This document shows, in pieces, positions 8,991 through 17,065 of a stretch of DNA of 51,910 nt. The notes under the pieces were generated by a model, which was given only the letters and a program-made list of their open reading frames with translations, was not told the DNA's origin and made no database searches. This stretch comes from Halomonas daqiaonensis. Lineage in GTDB: Bacteria > Pseudomonadota > Gammaproteobacteria > Pseudomonadales > Halomonadaceae. The position numbers and the translations under genes were made by a program. Each line of letters begins with the position of its first letter. The stretch's first letter is position 1. The stretch is from NCBI RefSeq assembly GCF_900109725.1, contig NZ_FOBC01000025.1, positions 1 to 51,910 of the forward strand, written 5' to 3'.

Positions 8991-10055
8991 TCACCCCTCC
9001 TGAAATGTCTCCAGTTGGCCGTACCAGGGCCGCATGGCCAGGATCTCGTCGAACCACTGCAGCGGCGCGGATTCGATGGCCTCTTCCGGCCGGGGTGCCA
9101 GCTCGACCGGCTGCCAGCTGACGGACTCCAGCGACTCGCGCAGCCGGGCATAGTCCACCGGAATGTGGGCCGCGCTCTCATCCGCCTGCAGCTGGTTGAG
9201 TGCCTCCAGCAGGTCACCCATGCCGTTTTCCTGCTGATCGAGCGGCTTGAAGGACTGCACGTAGAGGCGATCGCCCTCCCGGCCCACCTTCACCGGCATG
9301 TCGATGATGTTGACTCGGGCGCCGACCGGGATGCGAGAAAAGAGCGCCTCGATGGTCTCCGGCATCATGCGAATGCAGCCGCGACTGGCGCGCATGCCGA
9401 TACCGTCCGGGCGGTTGGTGCCGTGGATCAGGTAGCCGGGGATGCCGAGCAAGATGGCGTGCTGACCCAGCGGGTTGTCCGGGCCCGGCGGCACCACCTC
9501 GGGCGGCGGTTCGCCATTCTCCCTTGCCTCCCGGCGGACGGACTCGGGCGGGTACCAGGCCGGATCCTTGATTTTCATGGTGGTCTGGGTCACTCCCAGC
9601 GGGGTATCGAACCCCTCCCGGCCGATACCGATGGGATAGGTCTCCACCCGGGGCGTCTCGCCCTCCGCCGTATCCGGATAGTAGTAGAGGCGCAGCTCGG
9701 ACAGGTTGATCACCACCCCCTCCCGGCGCTCCGGCGGCAGGATGTAACGCGCCGGAATCTCAACCTCGGTGCCCGGCTCGGGCGCCCAGATGCTGACGTC
9801 CGGGTTGGCGTTACGGATCTCCTCATAGCCGACGTTATGCTCGCGGCCGATGTCGAGCAGCGTCTGTCCTGGCTGCGTCTCGACGTAATAGACCTCACCG
9901 ACCATGTTGCCCGATTCGGGCAGCGGGTAGTGGCCGCGGGGCCACTCCTCCTGGGCCATGGCCGCCGCCGGCAGGCACAACAGCGCAAGGGACAGGACCA
10001 GGGACCGGCAGCACCTGGCCAGGGGGAAAATCGTGGAAGCATTCATGAGGGTCAT
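8991..10055 (-). CDS. L,D-transpeptidase (YkuD) with LysM domain
   Basis: The 354-residue precursor has a signal peptide (SLVLSLALLCLPAAAMAQ) and is exported to the periplasm. A LysM peptidoglycan-binding domain follows (YYVETQPGQTLLDIGREHN, about 56-103). The YkuD domain spans about 110-255 and ends in the catalytic motif HGTNRPDGIGMRASRGCIRM, with the nucleophile Cys in SRGC and both conserved His/Arg positions. These enzymes form 3-3 cross-links in peptidoglycan or attach Braun-type lipoprotein; which applies here is not clear. About 90 residues follow the domain. The start at 10055 is one of two close ATGs (the other at 10046), and neither has a strong ribosome site. Confidence 0.9.
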   Translation of the reverse strand: MTLMNASTIFPLARCCRSLVLSLALLCLPAAAMAQEEWPRGHYPLPESGNMVGEVYYVETQPGQTLLDIGREHNVGYEEIRNANPDVSIWAPEPGTEVEIPARYILPPERREGVVINLSELRLYYYPDTAEGETPRVETYPIGIGREGFDTPLGVTQTTMKIKDPAWYPPESVRREARENGEPPPEVVPPGPDNPLGQHAILLGIPGYLIHGTNRPDGIGMRASRGCIRMMPETIEALFSRIPVGARVNIIDMPVKVGREGDRLYVQSFKPLDQQENGMGDLLEALNQLQADESAAHIPVDYARLRESLESVSWQPVELAPRPEEAIESAPLQWFDEILAMRPWYGQLETFQEG

Positions 10056-10234
10056 AGACTCGAGGATATCATCGGGGAGAAGTGCTGCTTTGCGACGAGT
10101 GTTTCATGGCACCCGTCTCGCGGCAACCGGATGGCGCGCAGGTCCGTGATCCGCATGCCACAGCAGGAGCGCCTGCTTACCCGCTCTCGCGCAGGATGCG
10201 GCCGATGTCATGCAGGGCGTGTTCGGCCAGCGCC

Positions 10235-11374
10235 TCATGACCGCGCTCCGATCCAGCGGGTCAGGGCAATCCAGGCCGCGGTTGCTGGCACCAACGCCAG
10301 GCCGATACCCAGCACCTGGGGGTAGCTGTAAACCTGCCAGGCCTCGAGCAGCAGGCGGAAGATTGCGAAGATCACCACGATGTGGAAGGTGAAGGCCGCG
10401 AGCGCATCCGAGCCGACGACCGTGATCGGCCGCAGCCAGGCGGCGGCACGCGCGCCGCCCGCCAGGCAGAGGGCGAGCACCAGCAGCGCCCCGCCGAGGC
10501 TGAAGAGCATGAAGTCGAGCGCCGGCGGGTGCTTGCCCGTATTGCGGGCCACCGCCATCAGCGCCTCGTCGAGGCCGGGCAGCGAGACGGCAACGAACCC
10601 CAACAGCATGGCCGCGCCGACCCCGGCCAGGCCCGGCACCAGGCGACGGCGCAGCGCATCGCGCTCCCTGCAGCGCAGCACCCTCTCGCCGATCAGCAGG
10701 CCGAGCATCACCAGCGGCAAGCGCGAGAGCTGTCCCCAGGTGTAGTGGTCGTCGTCCTCGACGAGGATCGCCTTGAGCGGCTCGATCCCCCAGAAGGCAA
10801 AATGACGCTCCAGCCAGCCGGCCAGCAGCGCCACGGCCAGCGGAGCGACGAGCCGCGACCAGAGTGGCATCCTGCACCACAGCGGCAGTACCCAGGGCAG
10901 CCACAGCAGGGCGATGGCATAGAAGCCGAGTATCTCCACCCAGATCGCGGAACGCTGGTAGAGCAGCGTATCGAGGATGTCCTGCGGGCCGTAGAGCGGC
11001 AGCATCTCGACGACGGTCAGCACCTTGTACCAGAACAGCACCTCGACCCCGCGCAACATCAGTTTCAGGCGCCGCCGGGGCCAGTCGGGCGCATCGGTCC
11101 TGGGCAGGAAGGCCACCGCCAGGGCGATGCCGAACACCGTGATGAACAATGACGAGGAGAACTTGGTGAGCAGATGGATCGGCACCATTCCCCACTCGGG
11201 CACCTGGCCGGTGCCCAGCAGTCCGCTCACCGCATGGCTCACGATCATCAGCGAGATGGCGACGCCCCGAGCCAGATCGATCGCCTCGATGCGTCCCTGT
11301 CCTGCCGGGAGGGAGGGGCGCTCTCCCAGCCGGTCCTGGACGACCCGCCAGGTTTCGCTCCCTGCCGCTGGCAT
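10235..11374 (-). CDS. Heparan-alpha-glucosaminide N-acetyltransferase-like membrane protein (DUF1624)
   Basis: This 379-residue protein has about ten hydrophobic segments. It begins with the pattern RIEAIDLARGVAISLMIVSH, which marks the HGSNAT/DUF1624 and OpgC-like acyltransferase group; the His in this segment is the usual catalytic candidate. Such proteins move acyl groups across or within the membrane onto sugars or lipids. The substrate here is unknown. The ATG at 11374 overlaps the stop of the upstream lipoprotein gene (TGATG) and has GGAGG seven bases upstream, so the two form a coupled pair. A GTG three bases earlier is the alternative start. Confidence 0.78.
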   Translation of the reverse strand: MPAAGSETWRVVQDRLGERPSLPAGQGRIEAIDLARGVAISLMIVSHAVSGLLGTGQVPEWGMVPIHLLTKFSSSLFITVFGIALAVAFLPRTDAPDWPRRRLKLMLRGVEVLFWYKVLTVVEMLPLYGPQDILDTLLYQRSAIWVEILGFYAIALLWLPWVLPLWCRMPLWSRLVAPLAVALLAGWLERHFAFWGIEPLKAILVEDDDHYTWGQLSRLPLVMLGLLIGERVLRCRERDALRRRLVPGLAGVGAAMLLGFVAVSLPGLDEALMAVARNTGKHPPALDFMLFSLGGALLVLALCLAGGARAAAWLRPITVVGSDALAAFTFHIVVIFAIFRLLLEAWQVYSYPQVLGIGLALVPATAAWIALTRWIGARS

Positions 11375-11766
11375 CACTCGGCCTCCAGCCGCTCGACGCT
11401 ATCCAACCGCTCAATGCTCTCCAGCCGCTCAACGCTCTCCAGCGTCAGCCGTCGTCCCTCCCGGGGCGAGAAACGGAAATGGCCCTTGACCCGCACGGCC
11501 TCGCCCAGATGGGGGGCGATCCGCTCGTGGGGAAAGATCTCGACCCGGTTGAGGTCCTCGTCCTCGATCCAGTAGTGCAGCGGCTCCTCGAAATGGCGCA
11601 CCACGCCCTGGGTGGCGACTCGGCTGTCGTCATGGGCCTCGGGGTTGTTCACCAGCACCGGCAGGGGCGCCTCGGTGACCGGCGCCTCCCCGTCACAGCC
11701 CACGAGCAAGAGTCCGGCGAGCAGCATCGCCGCCAGGTGGCCGGCGCTTCTCGGGAGTGGTCCCAT
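11374..11766 (-). CDS. Small lipoprotein with repetitive C-terminus
   Basis: This is a 130-residue secreted lipoprotein. The signal peptide ends in a lipobox (AGLLLVGC, Cys near residue 26). The mature part (residues 50-110) reads like a small beta-rich, OB-like domain (ATQGVVRHFEEPLHYWIEDE ... AVRVKGHFRF); this is an inference from pattern only. The last 20 residues repeat a six-residue unit (LESVER, LESIER, LDSVER) encoded by 18-bp tandem repeats. The start has GGGAGAG nine bases upstream. It is translationally coupled to the downstream acyltransferase-like gene. The function is unknown. Confidence 0.75.
   Translation of the reverse strand: MGPLPRSAGHLAAMLLAGLLLVGCDGEAPVTEAPLPVLVNNPEAHDDSRVATQGVVRHFEEPLHYWIEDEDLNRVEIFPHERIAPHLGEAVRVKGHFRFSPREGRRLTLESVERLESIERLDSVERLEAE
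11383..11436 (-). repeat. Three 18-bp tandem repeats inside the lipoprotein gene
   Basis: Three 18-bp units lie at 11383-11400, 11401-11418 and 11419-11436, differing at a few positions, with part of a fourth after them. On the coding strand each adds six residues of the type L-E/D-S-V/I-E-R. Because the unit is a multiple of three, gain or loss of copies would keep the frame. Copy number may therefore vary between strains. Confidence 0.8.
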
Positions 11767-11932
11767 CACGTCTCTCCCTCTGGTCGAGGGTCGCCCACCA
11801 TGGACGACGTCGGCGCCAGTATCGCCCAAGCGCCGCGGCCCCGTCATCGCCAGGGCTATCATCGTCGGGGCACTTTTCGCCCAGCGGACCTCGGGGTAGG
11901 CTGGACCGATGCCCATCCACCGAGAGTCGCCG

Positions 11933-13087
11933 ATGTCGCGGTCCTGCTCCTTCCGTTTTCGATCCCTCTGCCTCGGAGTTTTGCTGGCCTCGCTGGCGCC
12001 ACTCGCCGCCCAGGCCGATAGTTGTCCCACCCCCGGCCAGTGGCAGGTCGCCGAGGGCAAGACGCAGACCACCGCCGACTTGGTGGCCGAGCTCGCCGAA
12101 ACAGAGGTGGTGCTGCTCGGCGAACAGCACGACCGCCTTGATCACCACCGCTGGCAGCTGCACACCCTGGCCGCCCTGCATGCCCATCGCACGGAGATGG
12201 TGATCGGTCTGGAGATGCTGCCCCGCGAGGCTCAGTCGACGCTGGACGCCTGGGTGGCCGGCAAGCTCGACGAGGCGGCCTTTCTCGAGCAGAGCGACTG
12301 GCATCGGGCCTGGGGCTTCGACCCCGACCTCTATCTGCCGATCCTGCATTTTGCACGCATGCAGCGAATCCCGCTGCTGGCGCTCAATGTGACCCCCGAG
12401 CTGCGCGGTCGCCTGGCCACCGAGGGCTGGGAGGCGGTGCCCGAGTCGGAGCGCTTCGGCCTCACGCCGCCGGCCCCGGCCCGGCCCGCCTACCGAGAAT
12501 CGCTGGAGGAGATCTACACCGAACACATCGACCGCGACGACGACCCGGCGGACCTCGAGCGCTTCATCGCGGCCCAGCTGGTCTGGGACCGTGCCATGGC
12601 CACGGCCCTGGTGGATGCCGCCGCGGACGGCAGCCTGGTGGCGGGATTGTTGGGCGAGGGCCACCTGGCCGACGGCGACGGCGTGCCTTACCAGCTCTAC
12701 GACCTGGGCCTTCGTAATTACCAAAGCCTGCTGCCCTGGGCGCCGGGCCCGGACTGCCAGCCACCGCTCGAGAAGGCCGATGCCCTCTACGTGCTGGGTG
12801 ACGAATCTGCCTTCCAGCCGCCCGACCCGCCACGCCTCGGCGTGATGATCGACGACCATGCGGACGGTGTGCGCATCGACGGAATCTCACTCGGGAGCGT
12901 GGCCGAGGCTGCCAACCTCGCCGAGGGCGATGTCATCGTCACCGCCGCCGGCCTGCCCATAGAGCATCCCGCCGACCTCATCGCCGTGGTCAATCGCCAG
13001 GCCCCGGGCACCCTGCTGCCGCTGGAGATTCGTCGCGACGGAGAGCCTCAGGAAGTGCTGGCACGCTTCCCGCCCGTCGAACCCTGA
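11933..13087 (+). CDS. ChaN-family protein with C-terminal PDZ domain
   Basis: This 384-residue exported protein has a signal peptide ending LAAQA-DS. Residues about 30-270 match the ChaN/Tiki fold (VVLLGEQHDRLDHHRWQLHTL, VIGLEMLPREAQ, GEGHLADGDGVPYQL). ChaN proteins bind haem and are linked to iron uptake; Tiki members are metal-dependent proteases, and the GEQHD...HH and GEGH histidines are kept. Residues about 300-380 form a PDZ domain (LGVMIDDHADGVRIDGI, AEGDVIVTAAGLPI). The ATG at 11933 is chosen because the signal peptide is well shaped from there; an ATG at 11909 would add eight residues. No lipobox Cys was seen after the signal sequence. Confidence 0.83.
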   Translation: MSRSCSFRFRSLCLGVLLASLAPLAAQADSCPTPGQWQVAEGKTQTTADLVAELAETEVVLLGEQHDRLDHHRWQLHTLAALHAHRTEMVIGLEMLPREAQSTLDAWVAGKLDEAAFLEQSDWHRAWGFDPDLYLPILHFARMQRIPLLALNVTPELRGRLATEGWEAVPESERFGLTPPAPARPAYRESLEEIYTEHIDRDDDPADLERFIAAQLVWDRAMATALVDAAADGSLVAGLLGEGHLADGDGVPYQLYDLGLRNYQSLLPWAPGPDCQPPLEKADALYVLGDESAFQPPDPPRLGVMIDDHADGVRIDGISLGSVAEAANLAEGDVIVTAAGLPIEHPADLIAVVNRQAPGTLLPLEIRRDGEPQEVLARFPPVEP

Positions 13088-13182
13088 GCGCCCGGACGGT
13101 CGAGATTCTCGCAACCCGAGGCCACGACAGGCATCATGGGCGCCCCTTACCCACCCATCGTCCGCGAGGTTGATCACTGCCG

Positions 13183-13593
13183 ATGAGAATCCTGATTCGT
13201 ACCTTCTTCCGCGGCCTGCGCCTGGTGCTGGCGCCGGTCATGCTGGTCTCCGAGAAGCTTTCCACCCCCCAGGCCATCGAACGCAGCGCCGAAGAGCAGG
13301 CCCGAGTCGACGAAGCGTGCCGGAACCTGGCGCTCTACCAGTTCCGCACCTGCCCGTTCTGCATCAAGGTGCGCAAGGAGATCGCCCGCTTGGGCCTGAA
13401 CATCGAGCGGCGCGACGCCCAGCTCGACCCCGAGCACCGCCGCGAGCTCGCCGAAGGCGGCGGCCGTGTCAAGGTGCCCTGCCTGAAGATCGTCCACGAT
13501 GACGGCACCACCGAGTGGCTCTACGAGTCCGACGACATCAACGCCTGGCTACACCGCCGCTTCGGCAAGGCCGACGAGGCCCAGGCCGCCTGA
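13183..13593 (+). CDS. Glutaredoxin-like protein with N-terminal extension
   Basis: Residues about 48-130 form a glutaredoxin domain with the redox motif CPFC (RTCPFCIKVRKEIARLGL), the cis-Pro region VKVPCLKI and a C-terminal YESDDINAWL. Glutaredoxins reduce disulfides or protein-glutathione adducts with glutathione. The first 30 residues are basic and hydrophobic (ILIRTFFRGLRLVLAPVML), which could attach the protein to the membrane face. That extension sets it apart from the usual 85-residue glutaredoxin. The gene stands between ChaN-PDZ and the chloride channel gene on the same strand. Confidence 0.82.
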   Translation: MRILIRTFFRGLRLVLAPVMLVSEKLSTPQAIERSAEEQARVDEACRNLALYQFRTCPFCIKVRKEIARLGLNIERRDAQLDPEHRRELAEGGGRVKVPCLKIVHDDGTTEWLYESDDINAWLHRRFGKADEAQAA

Positions 13594-13692
13594 CGCGACG
13601 CGCCCAAGGGCCGCACAGGACACGCAGGGAACGGGAGCTGACAGTTTACGGCGGCACTTGCCCTGTGCTGGCTGTCCGCCTACACCTTGAAC

Positions 13693-15456
13693 ATGGGCTC
13701 TCCTCCAGCACGCCCGGCTTCCGGCCGTGGTCCACTGTCCGTCGTCCGCTTCCTGGGCCTGGTGCTCCTGGGGGCCATCGTCGGTGCCGTTGCCGCCCTG
13801 CTCTCCGTCGCCTTCGTCAGCGCGGTACTAGCCCTCAATGACCTGCTGCTGATCTCGCCACGCAGCCGCATGATGTTCGACCATCCCGGGCTGCTGATGG
13901 CCACCACGATCGCGGTACCCGCACTGGGTGGCCTGATGGTCGGCCTGCTGCACCTCAAGATCCCCGAGCAACGCCCCCACACCCCGGCCGACGTGATCGC
14001 CGCGGTGCAGACCCGCCGCGGCCGGCTGCCGGCCGGGGCCGGGGGAATCTCGGCACTGAGTGCCTTGGTATCGCTGGGGTCCGGGGCCTCGGTGGGACAG
14101 TACGGTCCCCTGGTCCATCTAGGCGCCACCCTGGGCTCACAGGTCGCACGGCTGCTGCGCCTGGGGCGCTCCGATGACAACATCACCATCGCCTGCGGGG
14201 TGGCCGCGGCCATCGCCACCGCCTTCAACGCCCCCCTGGCGGGCATCGTCTTCGCCCACGAGGTGGTGCTGCGCCACTACGCGCTGCGCGCCTTCGCCCC
14301 AGTGGCCGCGGCGGCCCTCGTCGGCTATGTGATTGCTACCAATGTGCTGGACCGCGGCGCCCTCTTCCACGTCGCCGACACCGCCGTGCCCCTCCCCTGG
14401 GAGTTCGTGGCCTTCCTCGCCATCGGCGGCCTGGGGGCGTTGGTCGCCGGGGCCTACATGCACACCATCCTCGGCGTCACACGCCTGGCCGGCACCCTGC
14501 CGCTTCCCGCGCCGATGCGCCCCGCCCTGGCGGGCGCCCTGCTGGGCCTCACTGCCCTGTGGATTCCCGACATCCTCGGCATCGGCCAGGAGACCCTGCG
14601 CTTCGCCACCATCGCCGGCGCCTTCGGCAGTACCGAACTGCTGCTGGTACTGGTGCTCAAGATCGCCGCCACGGGGCTCTGCCTGGGCATGGGCTTCAGC
14701 GGCGGGGTGTTCAGCCCGGCGCTGGTCATCGGCACCCTGTTCGGAGCCCTCTGCGGCAGCCTGGTCGGCCAGCTCAGCGGCGCGCCCCAGGAGACCTTCG
14801 TGTTCTATGCCGTGTGCGGCATGGTGGCGGTGACGTCGCCGGTGATCGGCGCGCCCCTGACCAGCCTGCTGATCGTCTTTGAATTGACCGGAAGCTATGC
14901 GCTGACCACCGCCGCCCTGGCCAGCGTGACCCTGGCCAGCCCCATCGCCGCCCAGCTGTTCGGCCGCTCGCTGTTCGACATCCAGCTCGAGCGCCGCGGC
15001 CTGGACCTCTCTTCCGGACGCGGACGGGCCGTGCTGCGCAACACCCCGGTGGCCGAGCACCTGACCGAGGACTGCGTGATCCTGCAACCACAGACCCCGG
15101 TGGCCGAGGCGGTGACCACCCTGTGTCGGGCCCGGCATGGCGAGGGCTACCTGGTCGATGACAAGGGGCGCTACCTGGGCTGCGTGAGCCTGGCCGACCT
15201 GGAGGCCGCACGAGAGGCCGAAACCGGGCCGGCGCGGGTCGGTGAGGTGGCGACCCTGGCGCGACCGGTACTGCACCCGGATACCTCGCTGTGGGATGCC
15301 ATGGCCGAGTTGCAGGACGTTACCGGCGAGGCCCTGCCGGTGGTCGACCCCGACGCGGACGACGCCTTCCGGGGGGTCGTCTACGAAACGAGCATTACCC
15401 GCGCCTACCTGGCGCACGGCGACGAACTGAGGCGGGAAGAACATGGCACAGGATAA
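13693..15456 (+). CDS. CLC-family anion channel/transporter with CBS pair
   Basis: This 587-residue membrane protein has a CLC core (about 20-430) and two CBS domains (about 460-580). Anion-pore motifs are visible: SLGSGASVGQYGP, GMGFSGGVFSPAL and GAPLTSLLIVFELTG. In CLC exchangers the second half of the first motif is GREGP or GKEGP and its Glu is the proton-coupled gate; here Tyr stands in that place (GQYGP). This suggests channel-like or uncoupled anion movement, possibly with CBS domains sensing nucleotides. The start is ATG 13693 (a TTG lies two codons upstream); no clear ribosome site was seen. Its end overlaps the next gene by 14 bases. Confidence 0.88.
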   Translation: MGSPPARPASGRGPLSVVRFLGLVLLGAIVGAVAALLSVAFVSAVLALNDLLLISPRSRMMFDHPGLLMATTIAVPALGGLMVGLLHLKIPEQRPHTPADVIAAVQTRRGRLPAGAGGISALSALVSLGSGASVGQYGPLVHLGATLGSQVARLLRLGRSDDNITIACGVAAAIATAFNAPLAGIVFAHEVVLRHYALRAFAPVAAAALVGYVIATNVLDRGALFHVADTAVPLPWEFVAFLAIGGLGALVAGAYMHTILGVTRLAGTLPLPAPMRPALAGALLGLTALWIPDILGIGQETLRFATIAGAFGSTELLLVLVLKIAATGLCLGMGFSGGVFSPALVIGTLFGALCGSLVGQLSGAPQETFVFYAVCGMVAVTSPVIGAPLTSLLIVFELTGSYALTTAALASVTLASPIAAQLFGRSLFDIQLERRGLDLSSGRGRAVLRNTPVAEHLTEDCVILQPQTPVAEAVTTLCRARHGEGYLVDDKGRYLGCVSLADLEAAREAETGPARVGEVATLARPVLHPDTSLWDAMAELQDVTGEALPVVDPDADDAFRGVVYETSITRAYLAHGDELRREEHGTG

Positions 15457-16549
15457 GCGCAACCAGCGGCTGGCGAGCGTGCTCTGGCTGGCGCTGTTCG
15501 CCGCTGCGCCCGGCCAGGCCGACGACGGCGCCCTCAGCGTGCTAAGCTGGGGTGGCGCCTACGAGCGCGCCCAGCAGGCCGCCCTTTTCGCGCCCTATAC
15601 CCAAGCCACCGGCACGCGCATCGAAGTGGCGCAGTACGATGGGGGCCTGGAGGACTTGCGCCGCGCCGTGGCCGAGGGCGAGGTGCCCTGGGACCTGATC
15701 GACATGACCCGCAGCGAAGCCATGGCCGCCTGCGCGGAGGGGCTACTCGAACCGCTCTCGCCCGACCTGCTGGCATCGGCGCCGGACGGCACGCCGCCAC
15801 AGCAGGACTTCGTGCCCGATGCCTTCGGACGTTGCGCCATCACCCACAGCATCTTCGCCACCGTGGTCGCCTATCGCCGAGACGCCTTCCCCGGCACGCG
15901 CCCCGACGGCATCGAGGACCTCTTCGACCAGCAGCGCTTCCCCGGACCCCGGGCGCTGCAGCGCACCCCGGCGGTCAACCTGGAATGGGCGCTGCTCTCC
16001 TATCGCGTTCCTCACGAGGAGCTGTATGGCCTGCTGAGCTCCCGGCGCGGCCTCGACCTGGCGCTGGAGCGCCTCGACGAGTTGGAGGAGATCCACTGGT
16101 GGGAGGCCGGCGATACGCCACCGCGGTTGCTGGCCGAGGGCGAGGTGGTGATGGCCTCGGGCTACAACGGTCGCTTCTTCGATGCCATGGTCAATCGTGG
16201 AGTGCCCATCGAGATCCTCTGGGACGGTCAGGTCCAGGAGCACGAGACCTGGGCGATCCCCCGCGGCGCGCCGCATCCCGAGACGGCCCGCGACTTCCTG
16301 CGCTTCGCCACCACCACCGAGCGTCTCGCCGATCTGGCGCGGCACATTCCCTATGGCCCGGCGCGTCGCTCGGCGGCCGTGCGCGTCACCACCCACCCCG
16401 ACAGCGGCGCGGACATGCGGCTACACATCCCCACCCATCCGCTGAATGCCGAACGGGCCCTGACCAAGGACGAGACGTGGTACGCCCACACCCTAGGCCG
16501 CATCCAGGACTACTTCCAGGCCTGGCTGGCGAAGCGGGAGGAGGAGTAA
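15443..16549 (+). CDS. PotD-like ABC transporter substrate-binding protein, orphan
   Basis: This is a 368-residue periplasmic binding protein with a signal peptide (LASVLWLALFAAAPGQA). LSVLSWGGAYERAQQAALFAPYTQ at the start and ASGYNGRFFDAMVNRG in the second half are typical of the spermidine/putrescine group (PotD, type 2 binding fold). The ligand may be a polyamine or a similar cation. No ATPase or permease gene lies nearby. The start lies inside the end of the CLC gene (14-base overlap), so the two are co-transcribed, an unusual pairing. It ends 15 bases from the convergent GFA gene. Confidence 0.82.
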   Translation: MAQDKRNQRLASVLWLALFAAAPGQADDGALSVLSWGGAYERAQQAALFAPYTQATGTRIEVAQYDGGLEDLRRAVAEGEVPWDLIDMTRSEAMAACAEGLLEPLSPDLLASAPDGTPPQQDFVPDAFGRCAITHSIFATVVAYRRDAFPGTRPDGIEDLFDQQRFPGPRALQRTPAVNLEWALLSYRVPHEELYGLLSSRRGLDLALERLDELEEIHWWEAGDTPPRLLAEGEVVMASGYNGRFFDAMVNRGVPIEILWDGQVQEHETWAIPRGAPHPETARDFLRFATTTERLADLARHIPYGPARRSAAVRVTTHPDSGADMRLHIPTHPLNAERALTKDETWYAHTLGRIQDYFQAWLAKREEE

Positions 16550-16564
16550 CGTCCTCCGATCACG

Positions 16565-16999
16565 TCACTCGTCGAGGGTCTCCCCCGTGCCGCCCATCTC
16601 GGCGGGCACGTCGCGCATCTTGGGCAAGCCATCGGGGATCCGCAACACCGACTCCTGATAGTGGACGTGGATGCCCGGCGTGAAGGGAAAGTCGGGTATC
16701 ACCGCGGCATAGACATCGATCAAGCCGAGCTCAGGGTGCTCGGTCAACACATGCCCGCCGCAGCTCCGGCACCACTTGCGAAGGCTGGCCGGCGTCCGGT
16801 GGTAGCTGGCCAGCATGTCGGCCCCCTGCACCACTTCCACCGCCTCCGGCTTCCAGAGCGTGAAGGCGTTCACCGGGCCCGCCGACCAGTGTCGGCAGTC
16901 CTCGCAGTGGCAGTAGCCCATGGCCTCCGGCTCGCCGGTCACCCTCAGCTGAACGGCACCGCAGAAGCAGGCGCCGTGATAGGTCTTGGCATCGCTCAT
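16565..16999 (-). CDS. GFA-family zinc protein
   Basis: This 144-residue protein is a single GFA (glutathione-dependent formaldehyde-activating, Mss4-like fold) domain. The zinc Cys pattern is present: GACFCGAVQL, YCHCEDCRHWS and WCRSCGGHV. Most proteins of this fold have no proven enzyme activity, so a formaldehyde role should not be assumed. A second GFA gene lies at 20573-21043 and is only distantly similar. The gene is convergent with the binding-protein gene. Confidence 0.85.
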   Translation of the reverse strand: MSDAKTYHGACFCGAVQLRVTGEPEAMGYCHCEDCRHWSAGPVNAFTLWKPEAVEVVQGADMLASYHRTPASLRKWCRSCGGHVLTEHPELGLIDVYAAVIPDFPFTPGIHVHYQESVLRIPDGLPKMRDVPAEMGGTGETLDE

Positions 17000-17065
17000 G
17001 TCACACCTCCCGGGCGGGTTCCTCCGAACAAGGGAAACAGCTGAAGTGTAGAAGCTCCCTCTCTA

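Noticed and set aside
10104..10234. Possible small gene after the acyltransferase
   Set aside because: A 44-codon frame exists but lacks a ribosome site and recognisable sequence.
11693..12859. Long minus-strand frame opposite ChaN-PDZ
   Set aside because: It is antisense to a well-supported gene and its composition is that of a GC-rich shadow frame.
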